Shown here: one piece after another, positions 1-12,386 of the stretch
Position numbering within the stretch: the first letter of the stretch is position 1
Layout of the letters: each line of letters opens with the position of its first letter
DNA from: Batillaria attramentaria
Lineage: Eukaryota > Mollusca > Gastropoda > Batillariidae
Assembly: GCA_018292915.2 (NCBI GenBank)
Contig: JACVVK020000139.1
Location: 796,001 to 860,000 of the forward strand
DNA length: 64,000 nt
Direction: 5' to 3'
Translations under genes and position numbers: made by a program
Notes under the pieces: model-generated
The model's database searches: none
Seen by the model: only the letters and a program-made list of their open reading frames with translations
Told to the model about the DNA's origin: nothing

Positions 1-8
1 CGAGCCCA

Positions 9-10
<2 letters not shown>

Positions 11-81
<71 letters not shown>
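11..81. repeat. (CA)n microsatellite
   Basis: Nearly uninterrupted CA dinucleotides over about 70 bp. Confidence 0.98.
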
Positions 82-83
<2 letters not shown>

Positions 84-182
84 ACACACAGAGTGGAATG
101 ATTATGTTTAAAGATAGTGAGTGCCTACAGCGCGAGTGTATGTGTGGTGTGTGAGAGAGAGCGAGGGAGAGTGTGTGAGAGA

Positions 183-418
183 GAGAGAATGGCAATGATA
201 ATGACAGGTCTTGTACTTAACAACGATACATTAGCTGTAGGCGTCATGACCCTGTCCAAACTTGCCGTTGCTACACTGAAGTGAAAGAAAGAGAGACAGA
301 GAGAGAATGGCAATGATAATGACAGTTCCTGTATTTAACAACGATACATTAGCTGTAGGCGTCATGACCCTGTCCAAACTTGCCGTTGCTACACTGAACT
401 GAAAGAAAGAGAGACAGA
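183..418. repeat. 118-bp tandem duplication
   Basis: Two copies of a 118-bp unit start at 183 and 301, each opening with gagagaatggcaatgataat. They differ at only a few positions, so the duplication is recent. Confidence 0.9.
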
Positions 419-1680
419 GAGAGAATGGTGGTGGGAGTGAACCAGAGTGCCACGCCCACTTGTGTCAGTCATAACCTTCACCACCCTTTTGTATCCCCCG
501 CCCTTGCAAATAGTTGTCACGTGTCGGTGTTGGGGTTTGAACTTCACTCCTCCCGTGCCCCACCCCTTCCCCTGGGTTTTCTCCCTCCTGTTGTGTCGTG
601 TCGTCTGACTACGATTGTTTTTCCGCGGAAGGAAGGCAGGTCGTGTCATGTACTAAAGGGTTCAGCCTATATATATACACCTACTACACTTTCCCGTTAT
701 AGCAGTGTGTGGAAACTGGGTGCACAATGCTGCACTGTGAACCGGCAGAATGTTTGTAATTCCATTTCAGCAGACAGTTCAGACCAAGAGACCCTAACAA
801 TCAGAAGCGTACACCCGTAGCTTCAGCCTTCCACGGTGTTCTCGCTTGGTGAACAACGTTACATAAACTGCCATTCTGTGGTTTTGGTCAGTTGGTTTTG
901 CGGTACATCGTTTCACGGCTTCTGTTGTTGTTTACCCCATGCACTACGATTAGCACAGTATGTCAGTAGCTTGATGTTGGTAAACGTTGAATCTTGCCTT
1001 CAGCACTGCACTGTGTTTATGCTTTACATAATTGTACATAAGGGGGAGGAGAAGGGGGGTGGGGGCGGAGGGGTGGTGTACTTTGCATTAAGTGGCAATT
1101 TCAAGGGTTTCCTGATCGTCCCGAGGGTAATGACATCAACTCTTCGGTGGGGCATTTGTGTATGTTTGAAAGCAGGAGCCGAACGTGTGATCAGTGCAAA
1201 TTGGAATGCAAATCGGCCAGACATGATTGTATTATCTAGTCTGGCGTTGAATAAAGGTGTCATTTTCCTTTTTCAGGGACGGACAATTCTGGCCCTTTCG
1301 CATAAATTTTGAGTTTTTTAGAATTTCATGTAGAACCGACCAGGGAGGCAGTCTCATGGTAATGGTGCATAAATGCACGGACACAAAAAGCAAACTGTAT
1401 TTCCGGGGTCGAGCAGTTCACATCACACCGTCTGTTACTGTGATTACGTCAGTGGCTATACAGTGTATAGAACTAGAAGTATGTTTTACTTTTTGTCGTA
1501 GTGACAGCTCTGATAAACCTGCACGCCAGCAGATTGCTGGAACTCCTCAAAACATTCATTGCTATCGCTAAGTGTATCTTCTATGTACATTATATTATTT
1601 GTTATACTGACTTACGGTAGACCAGGCATTTGAGCCTTGCTAGGTAACTGACCGTTTGTTTTCCCGTCTGTGTGTTGCAG

Positions 1681-1801
1681 GTCAGTGAAGACATTCCTGG
1701 ACTTGCTGTATCAAGACCGAGGTTTCTTGAGGGCAAACGAGGTGCATGCCAGGCTAGGGTTGATGTTTAAAGTCCTTAAGAACTACGAGGGAAGCCTGAA
1801 G
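1681..1801 (+). CDS. KDM6A: KDM6 exon 1 of those visible (TPR)
   Basis: Preceded by ttgcag and followed by gtaagt. One base completes a split codon, then [15 protein letters not shown] leads to [16 protein letters not shown], matching the UTX TPR segment around LRLGLMFK. Ends in phase 0. Confidence 0.93.
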
Positions 1802-1868
1802 GTAAGTTATACGTGTGTTTGTCACAGAGAGAGAGAGAGAGAGAGAGAGTGTGTGTGTGTGTGTGTTT

Positions 1869-1923
<55 letters not shown>

Positions 1924-2161
1924 TGAAAGAAAGAGGGAGAGATTAAGATGCTGTAACCAGAGTCATTGTCGGTTTCAAATCAGCCGTTGATAATCTTGAA
2001 TGAAATTAAAAATGAAAATAATTATAGTACATGTACACAAGAGAAGAGAGAGAGAGAGAGAGATTCTGATGCATAGTTTTCCCCTTACTATGTTGCAGCA
2101 TTTCAAACTGCGCCTGTCAGACGAGAGTGAATGTACCATCAGCAACGTAGAAAGTAAGTTT

Positions 2162-2194
<33 letters not shown>

Positions 2195-4878
2195 TTCTAC
2201 TTTCACAACTGTCCGCAAACACCGCCCACCCTCACTCATCCATCGGACCAATAATTATACACAGCATGTAACCAGAACAAAGTCCTATGGCGACAGCATC
2301 CCAACGCTGACCCAGCAGATCGTACCAACACTGCTACTGTTAACCGGGGAGGATGATGAGCAGGAGCTAGCGAAGGGTTTGCAAGAAGAGAGTCAAGGTC
2401 CGAAAGAAGAATGGTTGAATTGTGAACTCGGCCTCACTGTAGGGTACACCGCACTACGTCCGAGACAGAGACACGCGTGCATGTTCACTTAAACAGTCGT
2501 GTGTGTCTGGCTGCATAATTATGTAGTTTTGTCTAGGCAGCGTCTGTCTGAAAGAGATGATGTATTGGAGTTACCATGGGCTTCGCTGTCTTGCAGGGGA
2601 TGGAGCGTAATGCATGGCCGCCAGTACAGTACGCACGCACGCACGCACGCACACACGCACACACGCACGCACGCACGCACGCACACACACGCACACACAC
2701 ACACACACACACACACCCTTCCTTTCACAACTACATGTACCACCTTCCCTTACCACTTCCGTCATCGAATCGATAATGATAATTGGACCAAGGTCCTTTC
2801 AGGACACCGACTCTGACCCAGTTGATGATATCAACACTGCTGCTGATAACCAGAGATGATGGTTCTCCCGTTAACTCACGCACTCACTCCTTCGCCTAAT
2901 GCTGTAATTCACAAAGCGGGCCAGCATCAGAAAGAATTAGAGCAGAACGGTTAAAGGGATTAGTCAGCCTCACACTACACTACACCACACCAAGGACAGA
3001 CACTGTGCTTATACAGTCCTATGTCTTTTGGCTACATAACATTATAGCTTTTTCTAGCCGGCGTCTGTCTGGGAGAGATGACGTATGGCCTCTACCACAG
3101 GCCTGCGATTGGTGAGACGAGCCTGATGTATGGCCGTCAGTTCAGTACAGACATTGTTTTGTTTTGTTGTGGCGGCCAAACGCCAGCGTCTGCCACACAA
3201 CGCCGCTCACAGACAGATGGGGCCCCTCTTGTTGGATGACAAGTGCTTCACTCTTTTTTTTCTCAACTTTCGGCCCGAAGGCACTCCACCCCCACCCCCA
3301 CCCCCACCCTCCACCTCCAGCCCAGCCCCTCTCCACCCTTCTTTTGCGACACGTGCGTACCTTTTTTATTTTCAGTACAGCCTGAAGGCACCCCCCCCCC
3401 ACCCCTTTACCCCCCAATTTAGTTGCAGCCACGCCCCTCCTTCCACTCCCCCCTTTCCCTCTCTGGAGCCTGCTCTCTGTCATACATGGTTATTAGCGGA
3501 GAAAGGATCGGATGGTGGATTTGTTAATGGGGACAGATCAACAGTAATACCTGCTGTGTGACGAACAACAGTTGCTCCGGATCATTGATCTGGGCGTCGC
3601 TGTTATTGATTTTAGGGACTTGGACACGTGTGGGGTGGGGTGGGCTGGGCTGGGGACTGGGTACTCGGTACTCGGGTGCTCTGATTTCAAACATCAAACT
3701 TACAAGATAAAATCAAAAGAACACGACAGAGTGGCCTGTCCATAAAGTCCTTTTTTCTGAGTAAGGGATGTTAAATAATACAGATCGATTGGTTGATCTT
3801 AACAAGGAAAAAGCCAGCACAAGTATCTGACACTGGCCGGGATTGGAACTCATGACCAGAGCTTTGAAAGTCCAACACTTTGGCAGTTCGGCTGTCCCGA
3901 CTGAGTGTTGCAAGAGGACGACATTTTCCTCGCTGTTGTCTTATCGCTCTGTGGGTAGTAGAACGGTGAAGTATTGTTCCATCCTGAAGCGTTCACATTC
4001 TGCTGAGAAAGACAGCCGTGTGGAACGATATCCATGAATTGCATTGCCACGGGAGACGAAGCAGAGAGTTCCCGTGCGTCACATTTCGCTCCTGACCGTG
4101 GGTACAAAAAGTGATTGGGGGGAGGAGGGGGGGGGGAGGAATTAGTCAGCAGCCGTGTGCATAGACCTTCTGCCTTTTTGTCTTTTATTAGCGGAGAACC
4201 AAGCTCACAAGACATAGATGTTCCCCGTTATTTTGGCTTCTTGTGGCTTGTAGGATGGGTGGGCGGGTGTTTGGGAGTTTAACGCCCTTTTCCACCACAT
4301 GAGGGCGATATCAAAGACGGGGCAACGAAAAAAAAGGCCAGCACAAGTATTTGGCCCCAGCCGGCGGGATTCGAACTCACGACCCGAGCATTGAGAGTCG
4401 AACGCTCTACCATTCGGCCACCCCGGCTCCCCCTTGTGGCTTGCAAGAAAGCTAACCCTGTTTGTGTGTGTGTGTGTGTGGCGGGGGGGGGGGGGATGCA
4501 AGTCTGTGAGTTCACTCACCTAGAGTTAACTTGAGTTTACGCCCCGAGTGCAGGCAGTAAAAGGATGACATCCTCATAACAGCTCTTCTTTTTATGTGGG
4601 GACCAGGTTACGATTCTCCCGTAACCGCAGCAGCGCTTGGAATAGGTTGTTACTGCTGGCTTTTATTACGCTCCGGCTCTAGGTGATGCAAATAAATCTT
4701 TCTCTCCCTTGAACACCCTGTCATGAACTTGTCACATCTCTCTCTCTCTGTCTCTCTCTCTCTCTCTCTCCCCCCCTTTCTCATAATTTTGTGAGAACGG
4801 CTGATCAAAAATTGGAAAATCTAATATGTCAAATCACCTCCGTTACTAAACAATGTTTGTTTCGCCTTCCCCCACCCC

Positions 4879-4916
<38 letters not shown>

Positions 4917-5002
4917 TTTTTTTCGGAACGGCTGATCAAAAATTGGAAAATCTAACATGTCAAATCACTTCCGTTACTGAACACAGTTCCCCCCTCCCCC
5001 CG

Positions 5003-5098
<96 letters not shown>

Positions 5099-6140
5099 GG
5101 TTAGCCCGAACTATGTCACAGTCTGCAACTTATTGCCTTGCAGAAGACCCATGTGAAAGGCAGACTGTGGACAGTGTATCAGACGGTGATGCCCGTTTGT
5201 TTTTAACGTTAAATTCTTTTGTTTAGTTTCATTATGATTTTTGCCTGTTTTGACACCGTCTCGGATTAACTGAATGGCACGCATTGTACCCTCTTCGTGA
5301 GCTATTCTCAGAATCCATTTTTTTTCAAAAAAAAAAAAATACTGTATCAAAAATCCACGATGACGTCGGTTGGTGAGGGGGAAGTTTCGCCTGTGGGTAT
5401 GGGAATGGGCGAGGAGATACTGCTGAACTTAGGTTTCCCATCAAGTTTGATGTCATTGAATTTGAGAAGTTGACGTGTAATTTTGCATGTCGTTATATTT
5501 TGACTGTCCTCTTTTCTGGCTCAGTAGACTACCATTAGCCTCAGCATGTAAATTGTTTGCCAGGCAGATCGTTTCTTGAAAACTGCGCAACTTTAAAAAC
5601 CGGCTGAACAGGCAAATTGTTGTGGGGGGGGGGGGGGGGGGATGGGTTGTTTATGTCAAAAGTATCGCAGTTAAGTGCATGGTGTTTAAAATGGCATCTT
5701 CTGAAAACTTGGCCCAAGTGTGTGTGTGTGGTGGTAAGGGTGGGAGAAAGGGGGGGGGGGATATTGGGATAGCAGCATTTACTTCATATTTCAAATTCAG
5801 GTGCACAATGGCCGTTCCAGACAGGTACCTCTGTGCTGACGCTGACTTTGGTTTCCAAACAAAGACTGTCACGGTTGTTTCCCCTTTCAGCAGGTGGCGC
5901 AGGTGACAGTGTCGGTGGAGGGAGGGGGTAGCTTTTTCTGTTTAGGGCCCACTCCAATAGTTTTCACCATTTCCTAAGTAGAAAGGTGTGACGTCATAGC
6001 AGAAATGGGTGGGGACATTTGACCTGATGTCACCTTGTCATTTTGGGTCAGGTCACAGTGACCCGGTGAGCCAGCAAGGTTACAGCATCTGCTGTGAGAT
6101 CAGCCTACCTTGGGATGAGGAGCTTTCTCCCCCCACCCCC

Positions 6141-6183
<43 letters not shown>

Positions 6184-6192
6184 GCACACGCA

Positions 6193-6260
<68 letters not shown>

Positions 6261-7661
6261 GGGCCCATTGGAGCATATGTGCGCAAACACACCAAGGACT
6301 CATTTAGGGTCACTGGTGCTGAACAAAGAGATTTTAGATAGAGAGAATCCCCGTATTGTTAGGACAATGAACACCCTGCCCTCCGCTGCCGCTCCTTTGC
6401 ACCTCTTCACATTTGCCGTTACGCACAGTATGTCACATCTGCTCGTTCTTTCCTCGTCTTTTTCTGAAAGAAAAGGAAAAAACAAATTTCCCGTTGAGGC
6501 ATGCATTTCTTCCTTATGTAGATTGATGCCCTGCGGTCGTCACCATATTTTTTTTTTTAGTTTTGATTCATTTGTAAACCAAACCTGTCATTTAACATAA
6601 ATTACGAAATTTGCATTGTTGATGATTTCCTTGTTATGCTTTCCTCTCCAAAAGTTATATTTGTCTCGTCTGATGTGACGGGTGACCGTAGAGACCGTTC
6701 CTTGAACTGGGCTGGGCCGGATTGTTCCAAACATTTATTCCTCTCCTCTCTCACCTGTTTGTGACTCGAGGTTCACACGAGTATTTTTTTTTTTTTTTCC
6801 TTGCACCAGCTCTTTGCCAGCTCCAGTGGTGTTCCTCCCAGGTCATGGGTGGAATCCACATAAGGCTCGGAAGCTGGGGCATATTTTTTTTTTTATCTAT
6901 TATTATGCCTGATAAGGAGGAGGATGGTTTGATGATGCCTTGGAGGTCCGTGTAGTTTGGGACTTCGCGACAGAGCCGAATTCCGCGCTTCCTGTCATAA
7001 ATATCCCAGCATTAACCAGACCCGGGAACTACGGCATCTGCGGTGCCGGCCGTGTAATCATCCACATTATCTGATGTGTCATGCCCAGGGAAGTACCCCC
7101 CCCCCCCCCCAAAGTCGCACCCGTGAAGTGGGTCTTACCTGTGCTGCGACAGTCTCCCCATTGGGCCCATAGCACACCCACTCTGGGTAGGAGCCGACCT
7201 AGGTGGGAAAAATCCCGCTTGCCTCGGCTGGGACTCGAACCTTGGTCTCCCGGTCCATGGTCCGACGTGCTAACCGCTACACGACGTAGGCCAGTGCGAG
7301 TAAAGTTTCCCTGAAATGTGTTTGAGTTGGAAACTCCAATAAAGCTATGTTGTGTTTGAATTTTCCTTACGCTACAGTGGTGTGATGCAATGACATTCAG
7401 TTTACAAAAGTTAAGGTCTTTACCTTCATATTTCTCGTGCTGGAAAATATGAATAGATAGTTGGATTATTTTATTTCCGTTTAGAAGATGACGATTCGAG
7501 CCTATTGCATGTACGGTACGTTACTGTATGACTGTTACAAATGTTACTCCTCTGACCTTTTTTTGTTTCTCTTTTGTTTTCAGCGCGAATCCACATCGCT
7601 CACCTGTTGGAGATTCAGGTAAGGGAATTTACCCTACCCACCCCCCACCCCCCTCTCTCTC

Positions 7662-7698
<37 letters not shown>

Positions 7699-8882
7699 GT
7701 TGATGGCATAGTGATTTAGAAACAAGCACAAGGTCATGGAATGGATAGAATCGATAACTAAAATTACGCCACTTGAGTGGTTTGTCAGAATGTTGTCAGT
7801 TACTGAAGAACTTAAAAGCTGCTCCGGCGAAACAAGTGACTTGTGTCTTGTTATTTTTATTAATCAGTGATATATGTGTGGTTGTGTTTTCCAGAGCAGG
7901 GTGAAGGCCGCGAAAGAGTCGTATGACAAGTTCCTGCAAGGAGACACGCTACCACCCACACTGAAGGCAACGGCTCTCAGACAGCTTGGTAAGGACATGT
8001 GACGAGTTATACGTCATTAGGAGACCACCTGCACCCAGTGCTGATCTTGCGCACGTGCAGCATGCCGACTGCTCTGTTTGGTGTGGTGGGGTTTGGTTTG
8101 GTTGGTCGAGTTTTTGTTGGTTTGCTTTTGTGTCGGTTTCATCAGGGTTTAAAATCTTTCAGCTTTTGGTGGATTTTCACCATTGGCTAAACATTGCCTC
8201 TACTCCCCTCCCCCCCCCCACCCCCCACCCCCCCCCCCACCCCCCTCAAAAAAAAAAGTTTGTTTCTTTCTCTGAAGCATTTCATTGGGGAAGGGTCGGG
8301 GTGTTTGTTATTTTCAGTTTCCGAACATACTATCGGGAGCAGAACAGTTGTGAGCAGTAGTGTGAAATCGAAATCTCGTTCTCTTTCTCTTCGTGTGTTG
8401 TCTCTGCTGGCCTGCTCCAGCTTGGCAACTCAGGACTACTGTTCGTGCAAACCAGTTCTCTTGTGAACAAAAGATTGAGTCAAATCGCTCCTCGCCAGAA
8501 GTGTAAAAACCGATGAGAAACCAAGGCAGTTGAAACGGTTCCCTTGCTTGTTGTAAGCATCACTTGGACATTGAAGGAAACTGTTAGAGCCAGCTGGTGT
8601 TGGTCCAAGCTGTAGTTGTGAATCAGAGTTTGTTTGCATGGCTTACGAAAGCGCGCGTATCTCAAAAACATGTTTTGACAGCCAGTAAAACTCAAAATAT
8701 AACCGCCTTTTGTTGACCGGAAGCCGGATCAAACCAGAAAAAGGTCGTCCCTGGCTGGTGGCAGACGACACGTTGATCAACGGTAAACACCATCTTGTTG
8801 ATCCAGCATCTACGCACAAAGTCACCGTTACCAAACATGCATTTATATGTCAACAATTTGCCCTTTCCCGCTTACGTAGGTG

Positions 8883-8957
<75 letters not shown>

Positions 8958-11904
8958 TTCAGCGTGTGCAGCCGGCACAGTGTGTGGAGGAGAAGAGAGG
9001 AGAGGATCGGTAGATAGGTACGACGTATTGGGGAGGTGGGGGGGGGGGGGGTTGATATCACATTATTAACTGGCGCATCCTGGATGGGAGACTAACGCCA
9101 GTGGCTGCTTTTCCCCCCGTCCATCGATCTGCAACTAGCGACGCTGACCTTCAGATACCATGGATTCCGCCGCGCGTCTCCCCCGGGGAGGGGGGGGGTT
9201 GATGTTAGGGGGGGGGGGGGATGAAAATGTACTGAAGGGACATCAAGTACATAAGGCGCGCGGGGGGGGGGGGGGGGGGTATGTGTAGTGAATATGTCTG
9301 GAATCGGCTACGTGACATGTTTTTGACACAAGAGAAACATGTATTGGGATACCGTGAGATTGAGGAAGCGGTGGCCTCAAGGTCGTTTGTGCTGTACAGT
9401 TATGTCGTCATCGGGTTTCGCTGGAATGCGATCAAGGATGAAAGTTGTGTTTTGATGGTTTGTTAGTGATTGGGCATGGTGGTTTTGTACGGAAGACGCT
9501 GTGTGTGAGAGACATTGATTCTCACACCAAAATCACACTTTTCCTTATCGGCAAGGAAAGTCCTTTTGTTTGCTGACAGATGAAAATTGAACCGAGTATT
9601 GAATCTCTACACGATGTCCGAGGGTCCGTGTTTTTTTTACTTCACCCGTCTGGCGGGTCTGCGAAATTGTCAACCCTGTGTTCGGCAACAACTTGCTTGC
9701 TTAAAGAGAAGTAGTACCGCAACCATCCCCCCCCCCCCCCCGCCTTCTTTTCTCCTTTCACCTACCTCACAAACACCACCCCCACCCCTCGCCTCCACCC
9801 CCAAACATAAAAGAGACAAGGGACTCTGAGCCTGTCGAGATTTCAGTTGCCTGTCGGTTAACCTGTATCGTCTGTCAGTGAACAGTTTTGTACAGTATTT
9901 TTTTTTAAATCAGATTAATGTGGTCACACTAACTTTGTTGCAGTGTGTGTATGTCAGTGTCTATAAATATTCTATGAGCGCCCATTCACATTTGCGGTAG
10001 ATAAAAGGTCTTTTTCAAACTGAAGTCGCAAGCACAGCAGTTTTAATGCACATCAGCGTCCTTGTGCTAACGCCGCGTGCGTCAATATAGGCAACACCTT
10101 TCTACTTCTGTCACGCGGAAAGTTTCAAAATAACTTTAAACTCGAGGGGTTTCCTCTGTCGCAATTCAATTCTGTTCGAGAAAAATCGATGCGAAATATG
10201 TACGTTATATCAAGCGATACCCAGGTGTTAAGTTGCGATCCACCGCCACTGATTGGCCGTGCACAGCGTAATGCATTGTAAAACCCGCACTCTAAAAAAG
10301 GTTGCTTTGTCTATTTGTGGCTGCTGGCATACGTTCCCCACGCACGTTGGCACCGACCAATCACAGCCGTGCAGACTGTCGCGCGCATGCGCCCGATGCC
10401 GCAGACGTGGGTAGGGGGGCGGGAATATAAATGTGGTTGAGGCGGAGAGAGACTTGGCACAGTTTTATCTTCGTTCCCACGTGTAGACTCTAGTACCTCG
10501 CCTCTCAGTCTAGTAGTTTTAGAATCATCCTTTGTATAGATGTTTCCTTTTCTACGCTAATGATCATACACTTAGTCTGCTCGTTCATGTTCCTACCTTG
10601 AAAGAGTTTCTTCAATAATGCTGTCGGGTTGACCGAGTGTCGCGTTGAGACTCTACATCCTGTTTTTATGGCCGTGCGTGACTCAATGATAAAACTTTCG
10701 TTATTAACTGCCCGGCTGTTGCGAAAGTATGACATGCTGCCAAACGGGAATCCCCTCCGCGCCTGACTTTCCGTGTACGTGCTGGTTAATCAGAAGCGTG
10801 TTGACACTCGTGCAACTCAGTCGCTGCCGGGTGTTCACCGAAAGAGACGTTTTCTCGTTCTCACAGCCGTGAGTTTGCGGCGCAGTCAGTCAGTCGTGTG
10901 TAGAGACTGTTTTGGAACCTCATCATACAGCATTGAACAGTTCCAGTCCGGGCGAAGTGACGAGGACACAGTGTGTCGAGGTTTTATATTGACGGTTGAC
11001 AGTGGTCACTGATCAGAATGACGGCGTCCGTGTTGGAATGTCGTGTTCTGGACAATGGGATTAAGCTGGGAATCAGATGTCGCGGCGTACGCCGATTGTC
11101 CAAGACTGACAGGGATGACCGGGACAAAGGTTTGAATCACTTGTTGTTCTTTTGTCTGATTAGTGCGTTGTTGCTTCATGCTTTTGTTATGTGTGAGTCA
11201 GGTTAGCCACACGTTCCGTGATGGACGTCCGCCCCGCTACATCATCCGCTCTCTCTCTCTCTCTCTCTCCAGAACTTGAGTGATCGTTCCCCGGTCTCCT
11301 CAGAGACTTTGTCTTTACCTTTGTCTATATGTATGTATGTCCCGAGTTCAAGGACACTTTTAACATTTTAAGATAACTATTTCACGTTTTTATGTTAAGA
11401 GGCAGGACTTGAAGGTTTGGGGTTTGTGTGTGTGTGTGTGTGTGTGTTGTTGTTGATGTTGTTGTTGTTTGTTTTTTGCTTGTTGAACTGACGCGGGGCA
11501 GCAGCTGCTGTGGCTTTCCCTTGTTTTCTTGTCAGCGCACATGTTTCGATACTGCGTCCATTTCCTAGAAGCCTGAGAACTGAAAATCAGTCTATAGTTC
11601 GTGGTGGCCATGCTCGTGAAACTGGCGCTCGTGACTTGCGTCATGAAACAGGCAGGTCCACTTGATATAAAAAAGGCAAGTCAGGTTGATAGTAGAGGAC
11701 ATTTGGAGTGCATTCTCGGTTGTCAAGTGCTGTAAGCAGTGTAGCAGGGGACACAGTTTGCCTTACCTCCTGCCTCAGTGTCGTAAGCCTCTAGGAGTCA
11801 GTCTGACATTTCTGCACTTGCACTCTTACGTCACGGAGGTCGACTGCTAATGTTTTATGTTATGGGTAGGGTCGGAGATTTTCGCCCCCCCCCCCCCCCC
11901 CCCC

Positions 11905-11941
<37 letters not shown>

Positions 11942-12333
11942 GACGTGACATATCAGCCAGTAATTCGGCCTTCCGTTGGTCTGTTGGATTTGAAGGGGGT
12001 ACCCCCCATAGGGCATTCACCCTCTTGCTGTCTGCGTCATAAGCCGACATCACGGATGACTCTCAGCGCAACCTTTTATCCAGCACCCTTCCTGTTCTGT
12101 ACTTTATGTTCATTCCTCTTCTTTCTCTTACCCTAGTTCTGTCGCGGCAATGTTCTAGCGGCTGCCCCCCCCCCCCACCTCCCTCCTCCATGCTCGGTTC
12201 CTTGTCTGCGGACGTGTGGTAAAAGTGAGTGTTCAGTCAGCATGTTTAGTGTGTGCAACTGGGACAGTCAGGCGACCTGCCGTAAAGCGACATTCCTTTC
12301 CTTTACGGTCATCTGACAGTCATGCGGGAAATG

Positions 12334-12386
<53 letters not shown>

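Larger units (their letters stand above)
1..1680. other. Intronic sequence upstream of the first visible KDM6 exon
   Basis: This is intron of the KDM6 gene. The acceptor (ttgcag) is at its right edge. It holds a CA microsatellite (11-81), a 118-bp tandem duplication (183-418) and scattered G-rich stretches. Open frames here are low quality and match nothing I recognise. The N-terminal KDM6 exons must lie further left. Confidence 0.7.
2154..7583. other. KDM6 intron with repeats
   Basis: A 5.4-kb intron containing a diverged ~525-bp duplication (2210-3160), two copies of SINE family A, a 130-bp duplication (4781-4990), a 500-bp SINE of family B (6801-7292), and CT/CA microsatellites. I see no gene in it. 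Confidence 0.85.

Noticed and set aside
4366..4430. Possible tRNA gene on the minus strand
   Set aside because: A and B boxes are present but stems do not close and the sequence continues into a SINE body repeated elsewhere.
6094..6600. 168-residue open frame with HTHTHT and LSLSLS runs
   Set aside because: It is the CT/CA microsatellite read as protein; no conserved part. Similar frames over other CA tracts were ignored.
9069..9115. catcctggatgggagac resembling the 5S rRNA internal box
   Set aside because: Only about 12 bases match; no surrounding 5S similarity, so no 5S gene or 5S-derived SINE is claimed.
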